From contig CAMDCN010000003.1 in NCBI GenBank assembly GCA_945890485.1, forward strand, positions 1 through 64,000: a stretch of 64,000 nucleotides of DNA. Direction: 5' to 3'. Position 1 is the first letter of the stretch, and each line of letters begins with the position of its first letter. Below are positions 8,165-17,250 of the stretch, piece after piece. The translations under genes were made by a program, and so were the position numbers. The notes below the pieces were generated by a model that was given only the letters and a program-made list of their open reading frames with translations, did no database searches and had not been told where the DNA came from. This DNA is from Candidatus Sulfopaludibacter sp. SbA3 (GTDB taxonomy: Bacteria > Acidobacteriota > Terriglobia > Bryobacterales > Bryobacteraceae).

Positions 8165-8503
8165 ATGTCGAAAGAGAAATCGGAAATTCCCTACGGTACG
8201 CTTGACCTCCTCATTCTGCGATCGCTCGAGACCATCGGCCGCATGCATGGCTATGCGCTCGCTCGCCGCATTGAACAGGTCTGCGGCGAATCCCTGCAAC
8301 TCAGCCAAGGCTCCATCTATCCCGCCTTGATCCGCCTGGAGCAAGAGGGCTGGATCGATACCACCTGGGGAGTCTCCGAAACGAACCGCAAGGTCAAGTT
8401 CTACTCGCTGACGGAAGCCGGGCGCAAACAGGTCGCGGTCGAGATCGCCAATTGGGAAAAGGCCACCGCGCTGGTCGCTCGATTTCTCGGAGCCACTTCG
8501 TGA
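8165..8503 (+). CDS. PadR-family transcriptional regulator
   Basis: This is a 112-residue winged-helix repressor with the PadR signature: GTLDLLILRSLETIGRMHGY, then QGSIYPALIRLEQEGWI and KFYSLTEAGRKQ. The ATG at 8165 is chosen because the upstream ATG at 8117 lies inside the promoter. Its stop overlaps the GTG start of the permease by four bases (GTGA), so the two are translationally coupled. In acidobacteria such pairs are common, with the regulator thought to control the permease and itself. Confidence 0.92.
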   Translation: MSKEKSEIPYGTLDLLILRSLETIGRMHGYALARRIEQVCGESLQLSQGSIYPALIRLEQEGWIDTTWGVSETNRKVKFYSLTEAGRKQVAVEIANWEKATALVARFLGATS

Positions 8504-11142
8504 CCGTCCACGGCTTGGTCGCGCGGCTGGTGGCCCTGGTCCGCAAACGGCAGTTCGAAGAGGAGTTGGACGGCGAAATCGCAGCCCATCTGGAATTGGC
8601 GGAGCGCGACGCCTTGGCCTCGGGCCTGTCCCCGGAGCAAGCTCGCATCGCGGCACGAAAACAGTTCGGAGGCATCGAGTCCATGAAGGAACAACATCGC
8701 GACCGCAGGAGCTTTCCCTGGCTCGAAAATGCGTGGCGGGACGTTTGCTATGGGGTCGCGGGTCTACGGCGGGACCCGGGCTTCACGGCCGTCGTCGTGG
8801 GCGTGCTGGCCCTGGGCGTCGGCGCCAACGTGGCCATGTTCGGTCTGTTGGATGCCGTAATGCTAAAGCCGCTTCCATTCGGGAATCCCGACCGGATCGT
8901 GCGCATTTGGGAGGCGCCGCGGCCCGGAGTCACGAACTCAACCACCGCGCCGGACTTCCTCGACTGGCGGCAGATGGCGACCACATTCGAAGCGCTTACG
9001 GCCGAATCCCCCATCTCGATGGCACTCACCGGCGCCGGCGATCCGGTGCGGCTCGATGGCCGCGCCGTGACCGCCGACTACTTCCGTGTTTTCGATGTGG
9101 GAGTGCAACTGGGCCGCACATTCCAGCCACGCGACTTAGAACCCGGCCACGAAGCCGTCATCGTATTGAGCCATGCGACGTGGGAGTCGGTGTTCGGCGC
9201 GGATCGCGGGATCGTGAATCGCAAAATCTTGCTCGACGGTGAACCGCATGAAGTGATCGGCGTCCTTCGCCCGGGGGCATTCGACCGCAGCGAGGAGGCC
9301 CGATTTTGGAGACCGCTGGTGATTCAGCCGGGCCAGTACAAACGGGGAGTGCACTGGCTGATGGTGCATGGCCGCTTGCGGCCGAATCTGACGCCGCTGC
9401 AGGCCCGCGATGAGATGCGGCGGATCGCGGCCAGTCTGCGGGACGTGACCCCATCCCACAAACATACTTGGCTCGTGGAAGTCGAGCCGTTGCAGAAGCT
9501 CCTGTTAGGAGACAATCTTCGTCAGTCCATGTACCTGATGTTTGGCGCGGTCGTGCTGGTCCTGCTGATCGCGTGCGCCAACATCGCCAACCTGCTCCTG
9601 GCCAAGGGCGCGGCGCGCCGGAAGGAGATGGTGATCCGCACGGCGCTGGGAGCTTCCCGTTCCCGCCTCGGCGCTCAGTTGTTGACTGAAACCCTGGTCC
9701 TGGCAGCCCTGGGCGGGGCAGCGGGATTGGCGCTGGCGTCTTTCCTGGTCAGCGCGGCCGCGCCGTTCCTGGCGGAGATGGTTCCGTACACCACGACGCT
9801 CGCCCTGGACTATCGAGCGCTCGCGTTTGCTGGCGTAATCGTTTCGCTGGTGGGCGTGCTGATCGGCGGGCTCCCGGCGATGCAGATTTCAGCGGCCAAC
9901 ATTGGCTCGTCGCTGCAGCAAGCCTCTCGCGGATCGTCGGGAGGCAAGCATTCGCTGCGACGCTTCATCGTGGTGGCGGAAGTCGCCCTGTCGCTAGTTC
10001 TGGTCTGCGGAGCTTCCCTGCTTTTCCGAAGCCTGCTAAATCTGCGGGCCGTGGAGACTGGCGTTCGGATCGAGAACGTGGTCACGATGTCGGTGAACCT
10101 GCCCTTGCAGACGTATCGTACGCCTGCCGCTGCGGCAACGTTTTTCGAATCTTTACGGGAGCGCGTGAGAGCCGTCCCCGGCGTATCGCAAGCGGCGCTA
10201 TCCACGCACTTGCCGTTGCGCTGGGTTGGCAATGGCGAGGCCATTGAAGTGGCTGGCCAGCCGGCGCCGATCAATGTCCGGTTCAAGCGTGTCGATGCCG
10301 GCTACATGGACGCCTTCGGCATCCCCTTGCTGAAGGGCCGCGGCATCGCCGAGAGCGATCGTCACGGCTCGCCGCGGGTGATGGTGATTAATGAAGCGCT
10401 CGCTGCGCGACTTGCCGACGCGGCTGGCATCCGCAACCCGGTCGGGATGACGGTCGGCTTGTACTGTCCCGTGTATGGGGAGAGGCGAACGACGACGGAG
10501 CAAGTGGAGATTGTGGGAGTGATTCGAAACGAACGCGTCGCGGCTCCCGGCGCGCCGCATCCGCCCATTGTCTACGTGCCGTTGTCGCAGGTCCCGATTG
10601 ATGGGGTGAAGCTCATCGTGCGCAGTGACATTGATTCGGCGGCGGTGATTGCGGGAGTGCGGGAAGCGCTGGGTAGCGTCGATTCGCATCTACCACTCGG
10701 CGATATCGCGACGATGCGCGAGGTGCGGGAGCGGACGCTGGCGGGCGCCAGCCGTCCGGCCTGGTTGATCGGGGTCTTTGCCGGGTTCGCCGCGCTGCTG
10801 GCGGCGATCGGTTTGTACGGCGTCATTTCTCAAACGGTGAATCAGCGCCGCCGGGAAATGGGCATTCGCATGGCGCTAGGGGCCCGGGCTTCAGACGTCG
10901 TGGGACACGTCCTGGGGGATGCTTTGCAGCTGGTATTGATCGGCTTGGTCGTTGGGGCGTCCGGTGCGTTCGCGCTGACCCGTTTTGCCAAGTCGCTGCT
11001 GTTCGGCGTTTCCCCGTTGGATCCGGTGGCGTTTGTGATCGCTTGCGGGGCGATGGTATCCATCGGCATCGTGGCGTGTCTGATTCCCGCCAGTCGCGCG
11101 GCGCGCCTCGATCCGGCGATGACGCTTCGCGAGGAAGGATAG
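8500..11142 (+). CDS. Duplicated MacB/FtsX-type permease (ADOP family)
   Basis: The protein has 880 residues. A soluble head (FEEELDGEIAAHLELAERDA, ARKQFGG) typical of PadR-linked permeases comes first. Then follow a membrane segment, a MacB periplasmic core domain and a first FtsX block (VLVLLIACANIANLLLAKGA and KEMVIRTALGASRSRL). A second periplasmic domain and a second FtsX block (FAALLAAIGLYGVISQTV and REMGIRMALGARASDV) complete it. No ATPase gene is adjacent, as is usual for these orphan permeases. The GTG at 8500 is preferred over an upstream ATG inside padR. The substrate is unknown; export of a drug, peptide or lipid is the family guess. Confidence 0.92.
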   Translation: MTVHGLVARLVALVRKRQFEEELDGEIAAHLELAERDALASGLSPEQARIAARKQFGGIESMKEQHRDRRSFPWLENAWRDVCYGVAGLRRDPGFTAVVVGVLALGVGANVAMFGLLDAVMLKPLPFGNPDRIVRIWEAPRPGVTNSTTAPDFLDWRQMATTFEALTAESPISMALTGAGDPVRLDGRAVTADYFRVFDVGVQLGRTFQPRDLEPGHEAVIVLSHATWESVFGADRGIVNRKILLDGEPHEVIGVLRPGAFDRSEEARFWRPLVIQPGQYKRGVHWLMVHGRLRPNLTPLQARDEMRRIAASLRDVTPSHKHTWLVEVEPLQKLLLGDNLRQSMYLMFGAVVLVLLIACANIANLLLAKGAARRKEMVIRTALGASRSRLGAQLLTETLVLAALGGAAGLALASFLVSAAAPFLAEMVPYTTTLALDYRALAFAGVIVSLVGVLIGGLPAMQISAANIGSSLQQASRGSSGGKHSLRRFIVVAEVALSLVLVCGASLLFRSLLNLRAVETGVRIENVVTMSVNLPLQTYRTPAAAATFFESLRERVRAVPGVSQAALSTHLPLRWVGNGEAIEVAGQPAPINVRFKRVDAGYMDAFGIPLLKGRGIAESDRHGSPRVMVINEALAARLADAAGIRNPVGMTVGLYCPVYGERRTTTEQVEIVGVIRNERVAAPGAPHPPIVYVPLSQVPIDGVKLIVRSDIDSAAVIAGVREALGSVDSHLPLGDIATMREVRERTLAGASRPAWLIGVFAGFAALLAAIGLYGVISQTVNQRRREMGIRMALGARASDVVGHVLGDALQLVLIGLVVGASGAFALTRFAKSLLFGVSPLDPVAFVIACGAMVSIGIVACLIPASRAARLDPAMTLREEG

Positions 11143-11241
11143 CTATCGGGTTTGCTCGTTCCGGACTTAATCTGGACCGGCTTTGCAGTCGGCCAAATAG
11201 GCGAACTCGCGGCACCGCTGAGGCTGTTGTGATCGACTTTC

Positions 11242-11484
11242 CTAAGATTGGGAAGCCGAGCGGCGCGTGCCCCCGATCTTGCGAAGCTCGAAGACGAGGC
11301 GACGGGCGTCGTTCACCGCTTGGTCGGATTCGAATCGACTGCGGATATGCGGCTCAATTAAAGCCAGTTTTGTGCCCATTCGAAAGTCCTTGGCATGCTT
11401 CCCAACTGCGCCTCCTTGGAGCAACTCGATGAGGTCGTATTCAGGCCGCAACGCTTTCGTATTGATGACGCCGTTTCGCTTCAT
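11242..11484 (-). CDS. Small conserved protein of unknown function
   Basis: The protein has 80 residues with the pattern RPEYDLIELLQGGAVGKHAK, then RMGTKLALIEPHIRSRF, then AVNDARRLVFEL. From memory, small proteins with EYD...GKH...GTNLVLL.P...F....VN.ALR occur next to toxin genes or as solitary genes. No toxin-like partner is visible here. AGGA about ten bases before the ATG supports the start. It could be an orphan antitoxin-like protein. Confidence 0.6.
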   Translation of the reverse strand: MKRNGVINTKALRPEYDLIELLQGGAVGKHAKDFRMGTKLALIEPHIRSRFESDQAVNDARRLVFELRKIGGTRRSASQS

Positions 11485-11616
11485 CGGCTGTTCCTGCCTG
11501 AGGGACGATCGCCGGGCTTCAATTGCGTCGAGGGTCTCGATGCGTGTTGACCGTGCCCGCCGCCTCGCGGGACACGGCCTGTCATTCGGAGAGTGCCCTT
11601 CCTTGGTCGAGTTCGC

Positions 11617-12540
11617 TTACCGGACGCAGCCTTGGACCGGGGTTCCGTCGAATCGGTTGGCGGTCACGCATCCCTCGGTTGCTCCGGCGAAGGCGATCTC
11701 CTGGTTGCCGTCGCGGAGGGCGAAGCCGCGCGGGGCGAGGCCGTTGACGCGGACCGTCGCCGGGTCAATCTGGCTCGCCAGCGCTCCGCGGATCGCTAAC
11801 TGGCCGTCGACGACGGCTACGTCCGCTTCGAGGTGGGCGAAGACCTGCACGTTCAAATCGGCCGTCTTGTTCCAGGTTTTGCCGCTGGCGACGTACTCAC
11901 TCGCGAACTTGCCCGTGGTGTCGTAGAGGAACAGCTTGCCGTCTGCTCCGTCCTGGCGGCTCGAACTCTTCGCCGCATTGGCTCCGTGGGTAAACCACGC
12001 CTGGCCGTCGCGGCCCGTGCCGAAGCTGCCGAAGCGGTAGGTCTGGCCACCTTCCACGGCGAGCTTTAGGTTCTCAAAATCCAACTGCCAAATCCGGTAG
12101 TGGGCGCCGAAGTCATCATAAAGCGGCGCTCCTTCCATCACCCCGTCCAGGATGCGGACGTTCGCCGAGCCTTCGTTGCTGCCGGGGGCGAGATCGGCCG
12201 AGGCGATCGCCTTCAAGTCTCCTTCCGCCGCACCGACAAAGAGCTGAACCTTAGAATAGAAATCTCCCAGTGCGGCGGGGTCCACTCCCCTCGCTCCGGG
12301 CACCGTCCAGACGCGCACCTTATCCACTACCCACTTCTCGCCGGGTTCGCCCAGGCGGAACTCATCAGCGACGAAACCCTGCTCGTAAAGGGTCCAGCGC
12401 ACATTGCTGCGCTCCGTCACGCCAGCCGCGTTGTTCCAGTTCGCCTGCGGGAGGCCACGGTCCACTACCAACGCCGAAGGGTCGGCCGAGAACGCCGCCA
12501 TGGTCCCGGCGGCAAACAGAGAAACCAGCTTCATTCCCAT
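11617..12540 (-). CDS. Secreted protein of unknown function
   Basis: The protein has 307 residues. An N-terminal signal-peptide-like stretch (MKLVSLFAAGTMAAFSA) precedes a strand-rich body (WTLYEQGFVADEF, KWVVDKVRVWTVP, YRIWQLDFENLKL, QTYRFGSFGTG). This suggests an extracellular beta-sandwich protein. Two cysteines near the C-terminus (EGCVTANRF, VQGCVR) could form a disulfide. It lies six bases after the preceding gene, so it is probably co-transcribed. I do not recognise the family. Confidence 0.75.
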   Translation of the reverse strand: MGMKLVSLFAAGTMAAFSADPSALVVDRGLPQANWNNAAGVTERSNVRWTLYEQGFVADEFRLGEPGEKWVVDKVRVWTVPGARGVDPAALGDFYSKVQLFVGAAEGDLKAIASADLAPGSNEGSANVRILDGVMEGAPLYDDFGAHYRIWQLDFENLKLAVEGGQTYRFGSFGTGRDGQAWFTHGANAAKSSSRQDGADGKLFLYDTTGKFASEYVASGKTWNKTADLNVQVFAHLEADVAVVDGQLAIRGALASQIDPATVRVNGLAPRGFALRDGNQEIAFAGATEGCVTANRFDGTPVQGCVR

Positions 12541-12546
12541 ATCGTA

Positions 12547-13125
12547 TCAATTCGCTCCACTTACTTTTCCAAGGTCGGTGCTAATGGTCCGCAACCCAAA
12601 CGGCAGCGGGACCGGTTTGGTGGTGTCGTACTTCTCCTTCTGCCGGGAGCCGACAACGGCGATCATCTGCTCGACCACGAAGGCGGGGATGCGAACGCTT
12701 TCGAACGACGCCTTTTCAACAGTAAACGTCGTCGCGCCGTTGGCAGGCTGTAGCCGGACGTCCACCTGCACGGCCCGTTTTCCGTTCAGAATCGGGCGCA
12801 GCAGCATCGGCACGGTGCCGGGGCGGAACTTCTCCACGGCGTCAAAGTCAATGGTAACGAGCGTCGCCACATAGTTACTCGGATAGAACTGTACGCGCAT
12901 GCTGTCCAGTCCGGGCCGTGGGTTGACCCGGCTGGCGTGACGGAGATACTCGTTCACTTCCGCATCGGTAAGCGCGAAGCTCACTTTCTGCGGGGCTTGG
13001 CCGGCGGCTTTGGCGGCCTGCGCCTGATTGAGGCTGTTGAACAGGCTGAGCACCTTAGTCACAGCCGGTGATTCGGCCTGGGCGGCGAGGGACAAGAAAA
13101 CAACCAAGAAAAGGGGAAACCGCAT
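12547..13125 (-). CDS. Exported protein of unknown function
   Basis: The protein has 192 residues with a clear signal peptide (MRFPLFLVVFLSLAAQA). The mature part has a helix-forming ALTDAEVNEYLRHAS segment, then alternating strands (SMRVQFYPSNYVATLVTIDF, RAVQVDVRLQPANGATTF) and an amphipathic helix (IPAFVVEQMIAVVGS). This resembles periplasmic or lipid-binding beta-sheet proteins, but I cannot assign it. It sits 43 bases downstream of a coiled-coil gene and six bases upstream of another secreted protein. Confidence 0.75.
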   Translation of the reverse strand: MRFPLFLVVFLSLAAQAESPAVTKVLSLFNSLNQAQAAKAAGQAPQKVSFALTDAEVNEYLRHASRVNPRPGLDSMRVQFYPSNYVATLVTIDFDAVEKFRPGTVPMLLRPILNGKRAVQVDVRLQPANGATTFTVEKASFESVRIPAFVVEQMIAVVGSRQKEKYDTTKPVPLPFGLRTISTDLGKVSGAN

Positions 13126-13168
13126 CTCCTACTATCTTGTGCTAACTGGGTCCCCCGCGGCTAGTGGG

Positions 13169-13582
13169 TTAGCGCAGCTTGGCTAAACGGATCTCGTCGT
13201 CGATTTCGTAAATCTTATCTTCGAGATTCTTGGTGGGCGCACCGGCGGCCTTGGCGGCTTCGAGTTTCTTCTGCGCCGCGGCGAGGCGCTTTTCGAGAGG
13301 TCCGAGTTTGGGATCCGGGGCGGCCGCTGGCGGGGCTACGGCCGCTGGCGCTGTCGCGGGGGCGGCTTTGGGCTTCTTGGCGCCCCCGGCCTTGTACTCG
13401 AATTGCGTGACCCCGGCGGGTAGTTTGAGCCCGACGCCGAAATCCGCGCGGTACTCCTCGGCAATCTGAATCGCTTCCGTTAGCAGATCGCGATACCGCG
13501 TTTCCATCGCTCGCATGGCTTCCGCGCGCAATCCTTCTCCCTGCTGTTTCCAGCGGTGGTACTCCGAAATGACGTCTTTCAT
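13169..13582 (-). CDS. Small coiled-coil protein with an Ala/Pro-rich linker
   Basis: The protein has 137 residues. Helical ends (EYHRWKQQGEGLRAEAMRAM at the start; LGPLEKRLAAAQKKLEAAKA near the end) flank an Ala/Pro linker around residues 73-92. No signal peptide is seen, so it is probably cytoplasmic. It lies 22 bases after hemH in the same direction. Function is unknown. Confidence 0.7.
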   Translation of the reverse strand: MKDVISEYHRWKQQGEGLRAEAMRAMETRYRDLLTEAIQIAEEYRADFGVGLKLPAGVTQFEYKAGGAKKPKAAPATAPAAVAPPAAAPDPKLGPLEKRLAAAQKKLEAAKAAGAPTKNLEDKIYEIDDEIRLAKLR

Positions 13583-13604
13583 CGTTCCCTATCGTACCCC
13601 CCCT

Positions 13605-14621
13605 TTACAGGGCGGCGGGGCGGGCGGCTGGCCGGCCGGCCGGGCGGGGGCAGCAATCGACAGGGCAGACGCTGGGGCGGGGCGGGAGCTGCCCGATCGC
13701 GATGGGCGGGGCTCCGTGGAGATATTCGTTGGCGAGTTCGCGAACCATGGCCACGAAACGCGGATGGGTCCCTGCCGTCGCGGCGCGGAGGAAGGGGAGT
13801 TCGAGTTCTTCGGCGAGGTGCTGGGCTTCGTAGTCGAGGTCGAACATGACCTCCATGTGGTCGCTGATGAAACCGATGGGTTGGACGATGACGGCGGGCG
13901 TACCGTTGGCCTTCTCGGCGCGGAGAGCGTCGAGGATGTCCGGCTCGAGCCAGGGCTGCGTGGGCGGACCGCTGCGGCTTTGATAGACGAGCGCCCAGTC
14001 GGTGATGCCCGCGCCTTCCGCGACAAGGCGACAGGCTTCGCGCAACTGGTCGGCGTAGGCGCAGGTATCGGCCATCGCGTTGGGGATGCTGTGAGCGCTG
14101 AAGAGAAACTTGGCGCCGGGCAGGGAAGCGGCGGCGGTGCGGGCGCTTTCGATCATCACTTCGATGAAACCGGGATGGTTGAAGAAGCGGCGGATGGTGG
14201 TGATCTCGATGTCGCCAGTGGCGGCGACGGCATCGGCGATGTTCTCGCGATACTGGCGGCAACCGCTGTAGGAGCTGAAGGCGGAGGTCGGGAAGGCGAG
14301 GGCGCGCTTGACGCCGTCGGCTTTCATGGTGGCGACGGTATCGGTGAGGTAGGGGTCCCAGTTGCGGTTGCCCCAGTAGAGGGGGAGGGTGACGCCGTGG
14401 GCGGTGAAGTCGGCTTGGATGGCGGCGAGTAGTTCGCGGCAGTGGCCGTTGATGGGGCTGACGCCGTCGAAGTGGTAGTAGTGCTCGGCGACTTCGAGCA
14501 TGCGTTCGTGCGGGACGTTGCGGCCGCGGAGGACGTTTTCGAGGAAGGGAATGACGTCTTCCCTCTTCTCGGGCCCGCCGAAGCCGACGAGCAGGAACGC
14601 ATCATAAGTTTGGTCTGTCAT
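13605..14621 (-). CDS. hemH: Ferrochelatase, with cysteines suggesting a [2Fe-2S] cluster
   Basis: This enzyme inserts ferrous iron into a porphyrin in haem synthesis. In 338 residues it has H177 in KFLFSAHSIP (catalytic histidine) and the conserved FISDHMEVMFDLD segment with E257. C121 in SYSGCRQYRE and the tail C319-x3-C323-C324 look like the ligands of the [2Fe-2S] cluster seen in actinobacterial and animal enzymes. The last 20 residues are Pro/Ala/Arg-rich and coded by a run of GGCC repeats. The ATG at 14621 overlaps the preceding gene by 20 bases. Haem supply fits the many cytochromes encoded in this window. Confidence 0.93.
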   Translation of the reverse strand: MTDQTYDAFLLVGFGGPEKREDVIPFLENVLRGRNVPHERMLEVAEHYYHFDGVSPINGHCRELLAAIQADFTAHGVTLPLYWGNRNWDPYLTDTVATMKADGVKRALAFPTSAFSSYSGCRQYRENIADAVAATGDIEITTIRRFFNHPGFIEVMIESARTAAASLPGAKFLFSAHSIPNAMADTCAYADQLREACRLVAEGAGITDWALVYQSRSGPPTQPWLEPDILDALRAEKANGTPAVIVQPIGFISDHMEVMFDLDYEAQHLAEELELPFLRAATAGTHPRFVAMVRELANEYLHGAPPIAIGQLPPRPSVCPVDCCPRPAGRPAARPAAL

Positions 14622-15399
14622 GTTCTTCCTTGAAGGATGCCGGGATGCCGGTACGGTAGCTAGGATATTCGAGGGTGATGCCGAGGCGGGCGCGGACGGC
14701 GGTGCCGTTGACGCGGCGATCGGCGCGGCGGGTTTCATCGAGGGTGCCCGGGGGGACTGCGGGGGGCAGGGGCAGGCCGAGGAGGGCGCAGCAGAATTCG
14801 GTGATGGCGAGGGTGGTGCAGGGCTCTTCGTCGGCGACGGGCCAAGCGCCGGTGAGGTCGCTGGTCAGCGCGGCGACGGCGTGGGTAGCGAGGTCGTCGA
14901 CGTGGATGCGGGAGACGAAGTTGGAGCCGTCGCCGCCGATTTTCCACTTGCCTTCGCGGATGGAGACGTGGGCGCCGCGGCCGGGGCCGTAAATGGCGGC
15001 GGGGCGGAGAATGCAGCTCGACCAGGGGCCGGACTGGACGGCGCATTCGGCGTCGAGGCGGAGGGTTTCGCGCGGGGTACGGGCGTTGACAGGGGTGGTT
15101 TCATCGACGTCGCGGGCGTCGCCATATACGCCGGTGGTGGAGAGGTAGACCATGCGGCGGGCCTTGCCGCGGAGGGCGTTGACGAGAAGGGGCGTGGGTT
15201 CCCAGGGACCATCCGGAAGCCGGATGACGGGGATGGAATGGAGAACGGTCCAATCGTCGCCGGGGAGGGATTCCAGGAACGAGACGTCGGGTAGCGGCAG
15301 GTTGCGCGAGTTGGTGCAGAGGACTTCGTGGCCCGTGGCTTCGAGGCGGCGGGCGACACGTTCGCCGGTGAAGCCCGCGCCGAGGATGAGAATCCGCAA
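14602..15399 (-). CDS. NAD(P)-dependent epimerase/reductase-like protein
   Basis: This is a 265-residue extended-SDR-type Rossmann protein. The dinucleotide motif is LGAGFTGERVARRL at residues 5-18, and STTGVYGD carries the tyrosine of the active-site region, without an obvious canonical lysine pair. LRPAAIYGPGR matches NAD-dependent epimerase families such as the YeeZ-like group. A TTG at 15399 is chosen because it immediately precedes RILILGAGF and sits two bases after the upstream stop. It overlaps hemH by 20 bases, so the genes are coupled. Confidence 0.8.
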   Translation of the reverse strand: MRILILGAGFTGERVARRLEATGHEVLCTNSRNLPLPDVSFLESLPGDDWTVLHSIPVIRLPDGPWEPTPLLVNALRGKARRMVYLSTTGVYGDARDVDETTPVNARTPRETLRLDAECAVQSGPWSSCILRPAAIYGPGRGAHVSIREGKWKIGGDGSNFVSRIHVDDLATHAVAALTSDLTGAWPVADEEPCTTLAITEFCCALLGLPLPPAVPPGTLDETRRADRRVNGTAVRARLGITLEYPSYRTGIPASFKEEHDRPNL

Positions 15400-15401
15400 T
15401 G

Positions 15402-16067
15402 CTACATGACTCCGTATTTGGCGAAGGCGTCGACGGTGCTCATGCCGTTTTCGATGGCGACGCGGACGAGGTTTTCGCCTTCGAGTTTTTCGAGGGCGCG
15501 GCGGATGCATTCCTCTTCGGCCGCTTGGGGGACGACGAGAACGCCGTCGCGATCGCCGAAGATGAGGTCGCCGGGGTGGACGGTGACCTGGCCGAATTTC
15601 ACGGGGACGCGAAAATCGGCGACTTCGCCGCGGGGGCCCTGATCCTGGGCGTATGCGCCGGTGGAGAAGACGGGGAGGCCGACGGCGAGGATGCCGGCGG
15701 TGTCGCGGGAGTAGCCGTCCATGACGGCTCCGGCGGCGCCGAGGTGGCGGGCACGGGTGGACATGAGCTCGCCCCAGAGGGCGTAGGGCGGATGGCCGGC
15801 GGCGGCAACGTAGACTTCGTGGGGCTTCAGATCGTCGAGGGCTTCGAGCATGAGGCCGAAGGGTTTGCGGCCGGGGGCCACGTCTTCGGGCAGGGTGATT
15901 TCAAGCACGGGCATGGCGCGGCCGGCGACGACCATGTCGTCGCGCACGGGGCGGACGCCAGCGGGGAGGAACTGATGGAGAAAGCCCATCTTATCGAGCA
16001 CGTCGCCGAGCAGGGCGCTGAAGACGCGCTCTTTGAGCATGGGCAGGAGTTCGGAATCAGGCAGCAT
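15402..16067 (-). CDS. RraA-family protein (aldolase/decarboxylase-like)
   Basis: The 221 residues carry the RraA fold signature: LGDVLDKMG near the start, then GELMSTRARHLGAAGAVMDGYSRD, PVFSTG and VTVHPGDLIFGDRDGVLVVP. Members include 4-hydroxy-4-methyl-2-oxoglutarate aldolases, oxaloacetate decarboxylases and the RNase E inhibitor RraA. The GxxxRD-type catalytic segment (DGYSRD) favours an enzyme over a pure RNase regulator. It is encoded nine bases after the ankyrin gene. The substrate is not predictable from the sequence. Confidence 0.85.
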   Translation of the reverse strand: MLPDSELLPMLKERVFSALLGDVLDKMGFLHQFLPAGVRPVRDDMVVAGRAMPVLEITLPEDVAPGRKPFGLMLEALDDLKPHEVYVAAAGHPPYALWGELMSTRARHLGAAGAVMDGYSRDTAGILAVGLPVFSTGAYAQDQGPRGEVADFRVPVKFGQVTVHPGDLIFGDRDGVLVVPQAAEEECIRRALEKLEGENLVRVAIENGMSTVDAFAKYGVM

Positions 16068-16076
16068 GAGATGTCC

Positions 16077-17243
16077 TTAGAGAAGCGCCGCGACATCGGC
16101 GTATCCGTTTTCTTTGGCGATTTCGCGCGGGGTTTTGCCCGCCTTATTGCGGAGGAGGCGATTCGCGCCGCGTTCGAGGAGGAGTTCGACGACGGGGAGG
16201 CGTCCCCAGGAGGCGGCGAGAAAGAGGGGGGTGGCGCCGTTCTCTTTTTCCTGGAGGTTGATGGCTGCGCCGCGTTCGAGGAGCAGGGCGACGGCGTCGC
16301 GGCGACCGGCGAGGGCGGCGTCGTGGAGCGGGCTAGCGCCGGCGGAGTTCAGGGTTGAGACCTGGGCGCCAGCGCTGAGCAGGAGTTGGAGGACGTCGAG
16401 GTGGCCTTTGAGGGCGGCGTCGTGAAGGGGCGTGGATCCGTTACTGGTGGGCAGGTCCGCTTTGCCACCGTGAGCGAGGAGCCATTCGACGAGATCGGTT
16501 TGCCCGGCGACGACGGCGGCTTCGAGGCGATTCTGTACCTTTTCGAGCTTCACCCCGTGGGCCAGGAGGGCGTCGGCGGCGGCCAGTTTACGGGAGCGGA
16601 GGGCGAGGTCGAGGGGGCGGGAGGCTTCGCCATCGGGACTGGTGGCGGGGGCGCCGGCGGCAAGGAGGAGTTTGACGACATCGGCGTGGCCCTTCTGGGC
16701 GGCGACGTGGAGGGGAGAGGCTTTGGTGGTTGGGTTGATGCGCTTGGCGTCGGCGCCGTGTTTGAGAAGGATGGCGACGATGGAAGCCTGGCCTTTCCAG
16801 GCGGCTTCTTCGAGGGGGGAGACGCCGCTTTCATCGGCGACTTCGACTTTTGCTCCGCGGGCGATTAAAAACTCGACGAGCTCTTCATAGCCGCGGTTGG
16901 CGGCGAGATGGAGAACGGTGGACCCAGCGCGGTCACGGGCGGCGAGGTCGGCCCCGCGGTCGAGCAGGAGCGTGACGATGGGGCCGCGATTGGTGATGAT
17001 GGCGTAGTGGAGGGGGGTAGAGCCGCCTTCGATGTGGCGGGCGTTGACGTCGGCGCCGGCGGCGAGGAGGGTTTCGATGACCTCCCGATGGCCGCTCCAG
17101 GAGGCATCATGCAGGGCGGTTCCGCCGAGCATGTCGGGCGCGGAGACGGGCACCCCGGCTTTCAACAGTTCGCGTACCCGTTGTGCGTCTCCGGCGCGAG
17201 CTGCCGTGTGCAGCTCGCTGGCCAGGGCAGGCAACAGCAGCAA
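16077..17243 (-). CDS. Exported ankyrin-repeat protein
   Basis: The product is about 388 residues and almost entirely ankyrin repeats. About 12 units of 32-34 residues are visible, e.g. GGTALHDASWSGHREVIETL, GSTPLHYAI and GATPLFLAASWGRLPVVELL. The frame opens with a hydrophobic stretch (SSFALLLLPALAS) that looks like a signal peptide. No ATG or GTG precedes it in frame near the junction; a TTG at 17243 is assigned, and the true start may be slightly upstream within the end of gltA. Ankyrin repeats bind proteins; the partner is unknown. Confidence 0.85.
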   Translation of the reverse strand: MLLLPALASELHTAARAGDAQRVRELLKAGVPVSAPDMLGGTALHDASWSGHREVIETLLAAGADVNARHIEGGSTPLHYAIITNRGPIVTLLLDRGADLAARDRAGSTVLHLAANRGYEELVEFLIARGAKVEVADESGVSPLEEAAWKGQASIVAILLKHGADAKRINPTTKASPLHVAAQKGHADVVKLLLAAGAPATSPDGEASRPLDLALRSRKLAAADALLAHGVKLEKVQNRLEAAVVAGQTDLVEWLLAHGGKADLPTSNGSTPLHDAALKGHLDVLQLLLSAGAQVSTLNSAGASPLHDAALAGRRDAVALLLERGAAINLQEKENGATPLFLAASWGRLPVVELLLERGANRLLRNKAGKTPREIAKENGYADVAALL

Positions 17244-17250
17244 CGCGAAA

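Noticed and set aside
13515-14432. Plus-strand frame of about 305 codons over hemH
   Set aside because: It is antisense to ferrochelatase and Gly/Glu/Asp-rich, as expected for a shadow frame.
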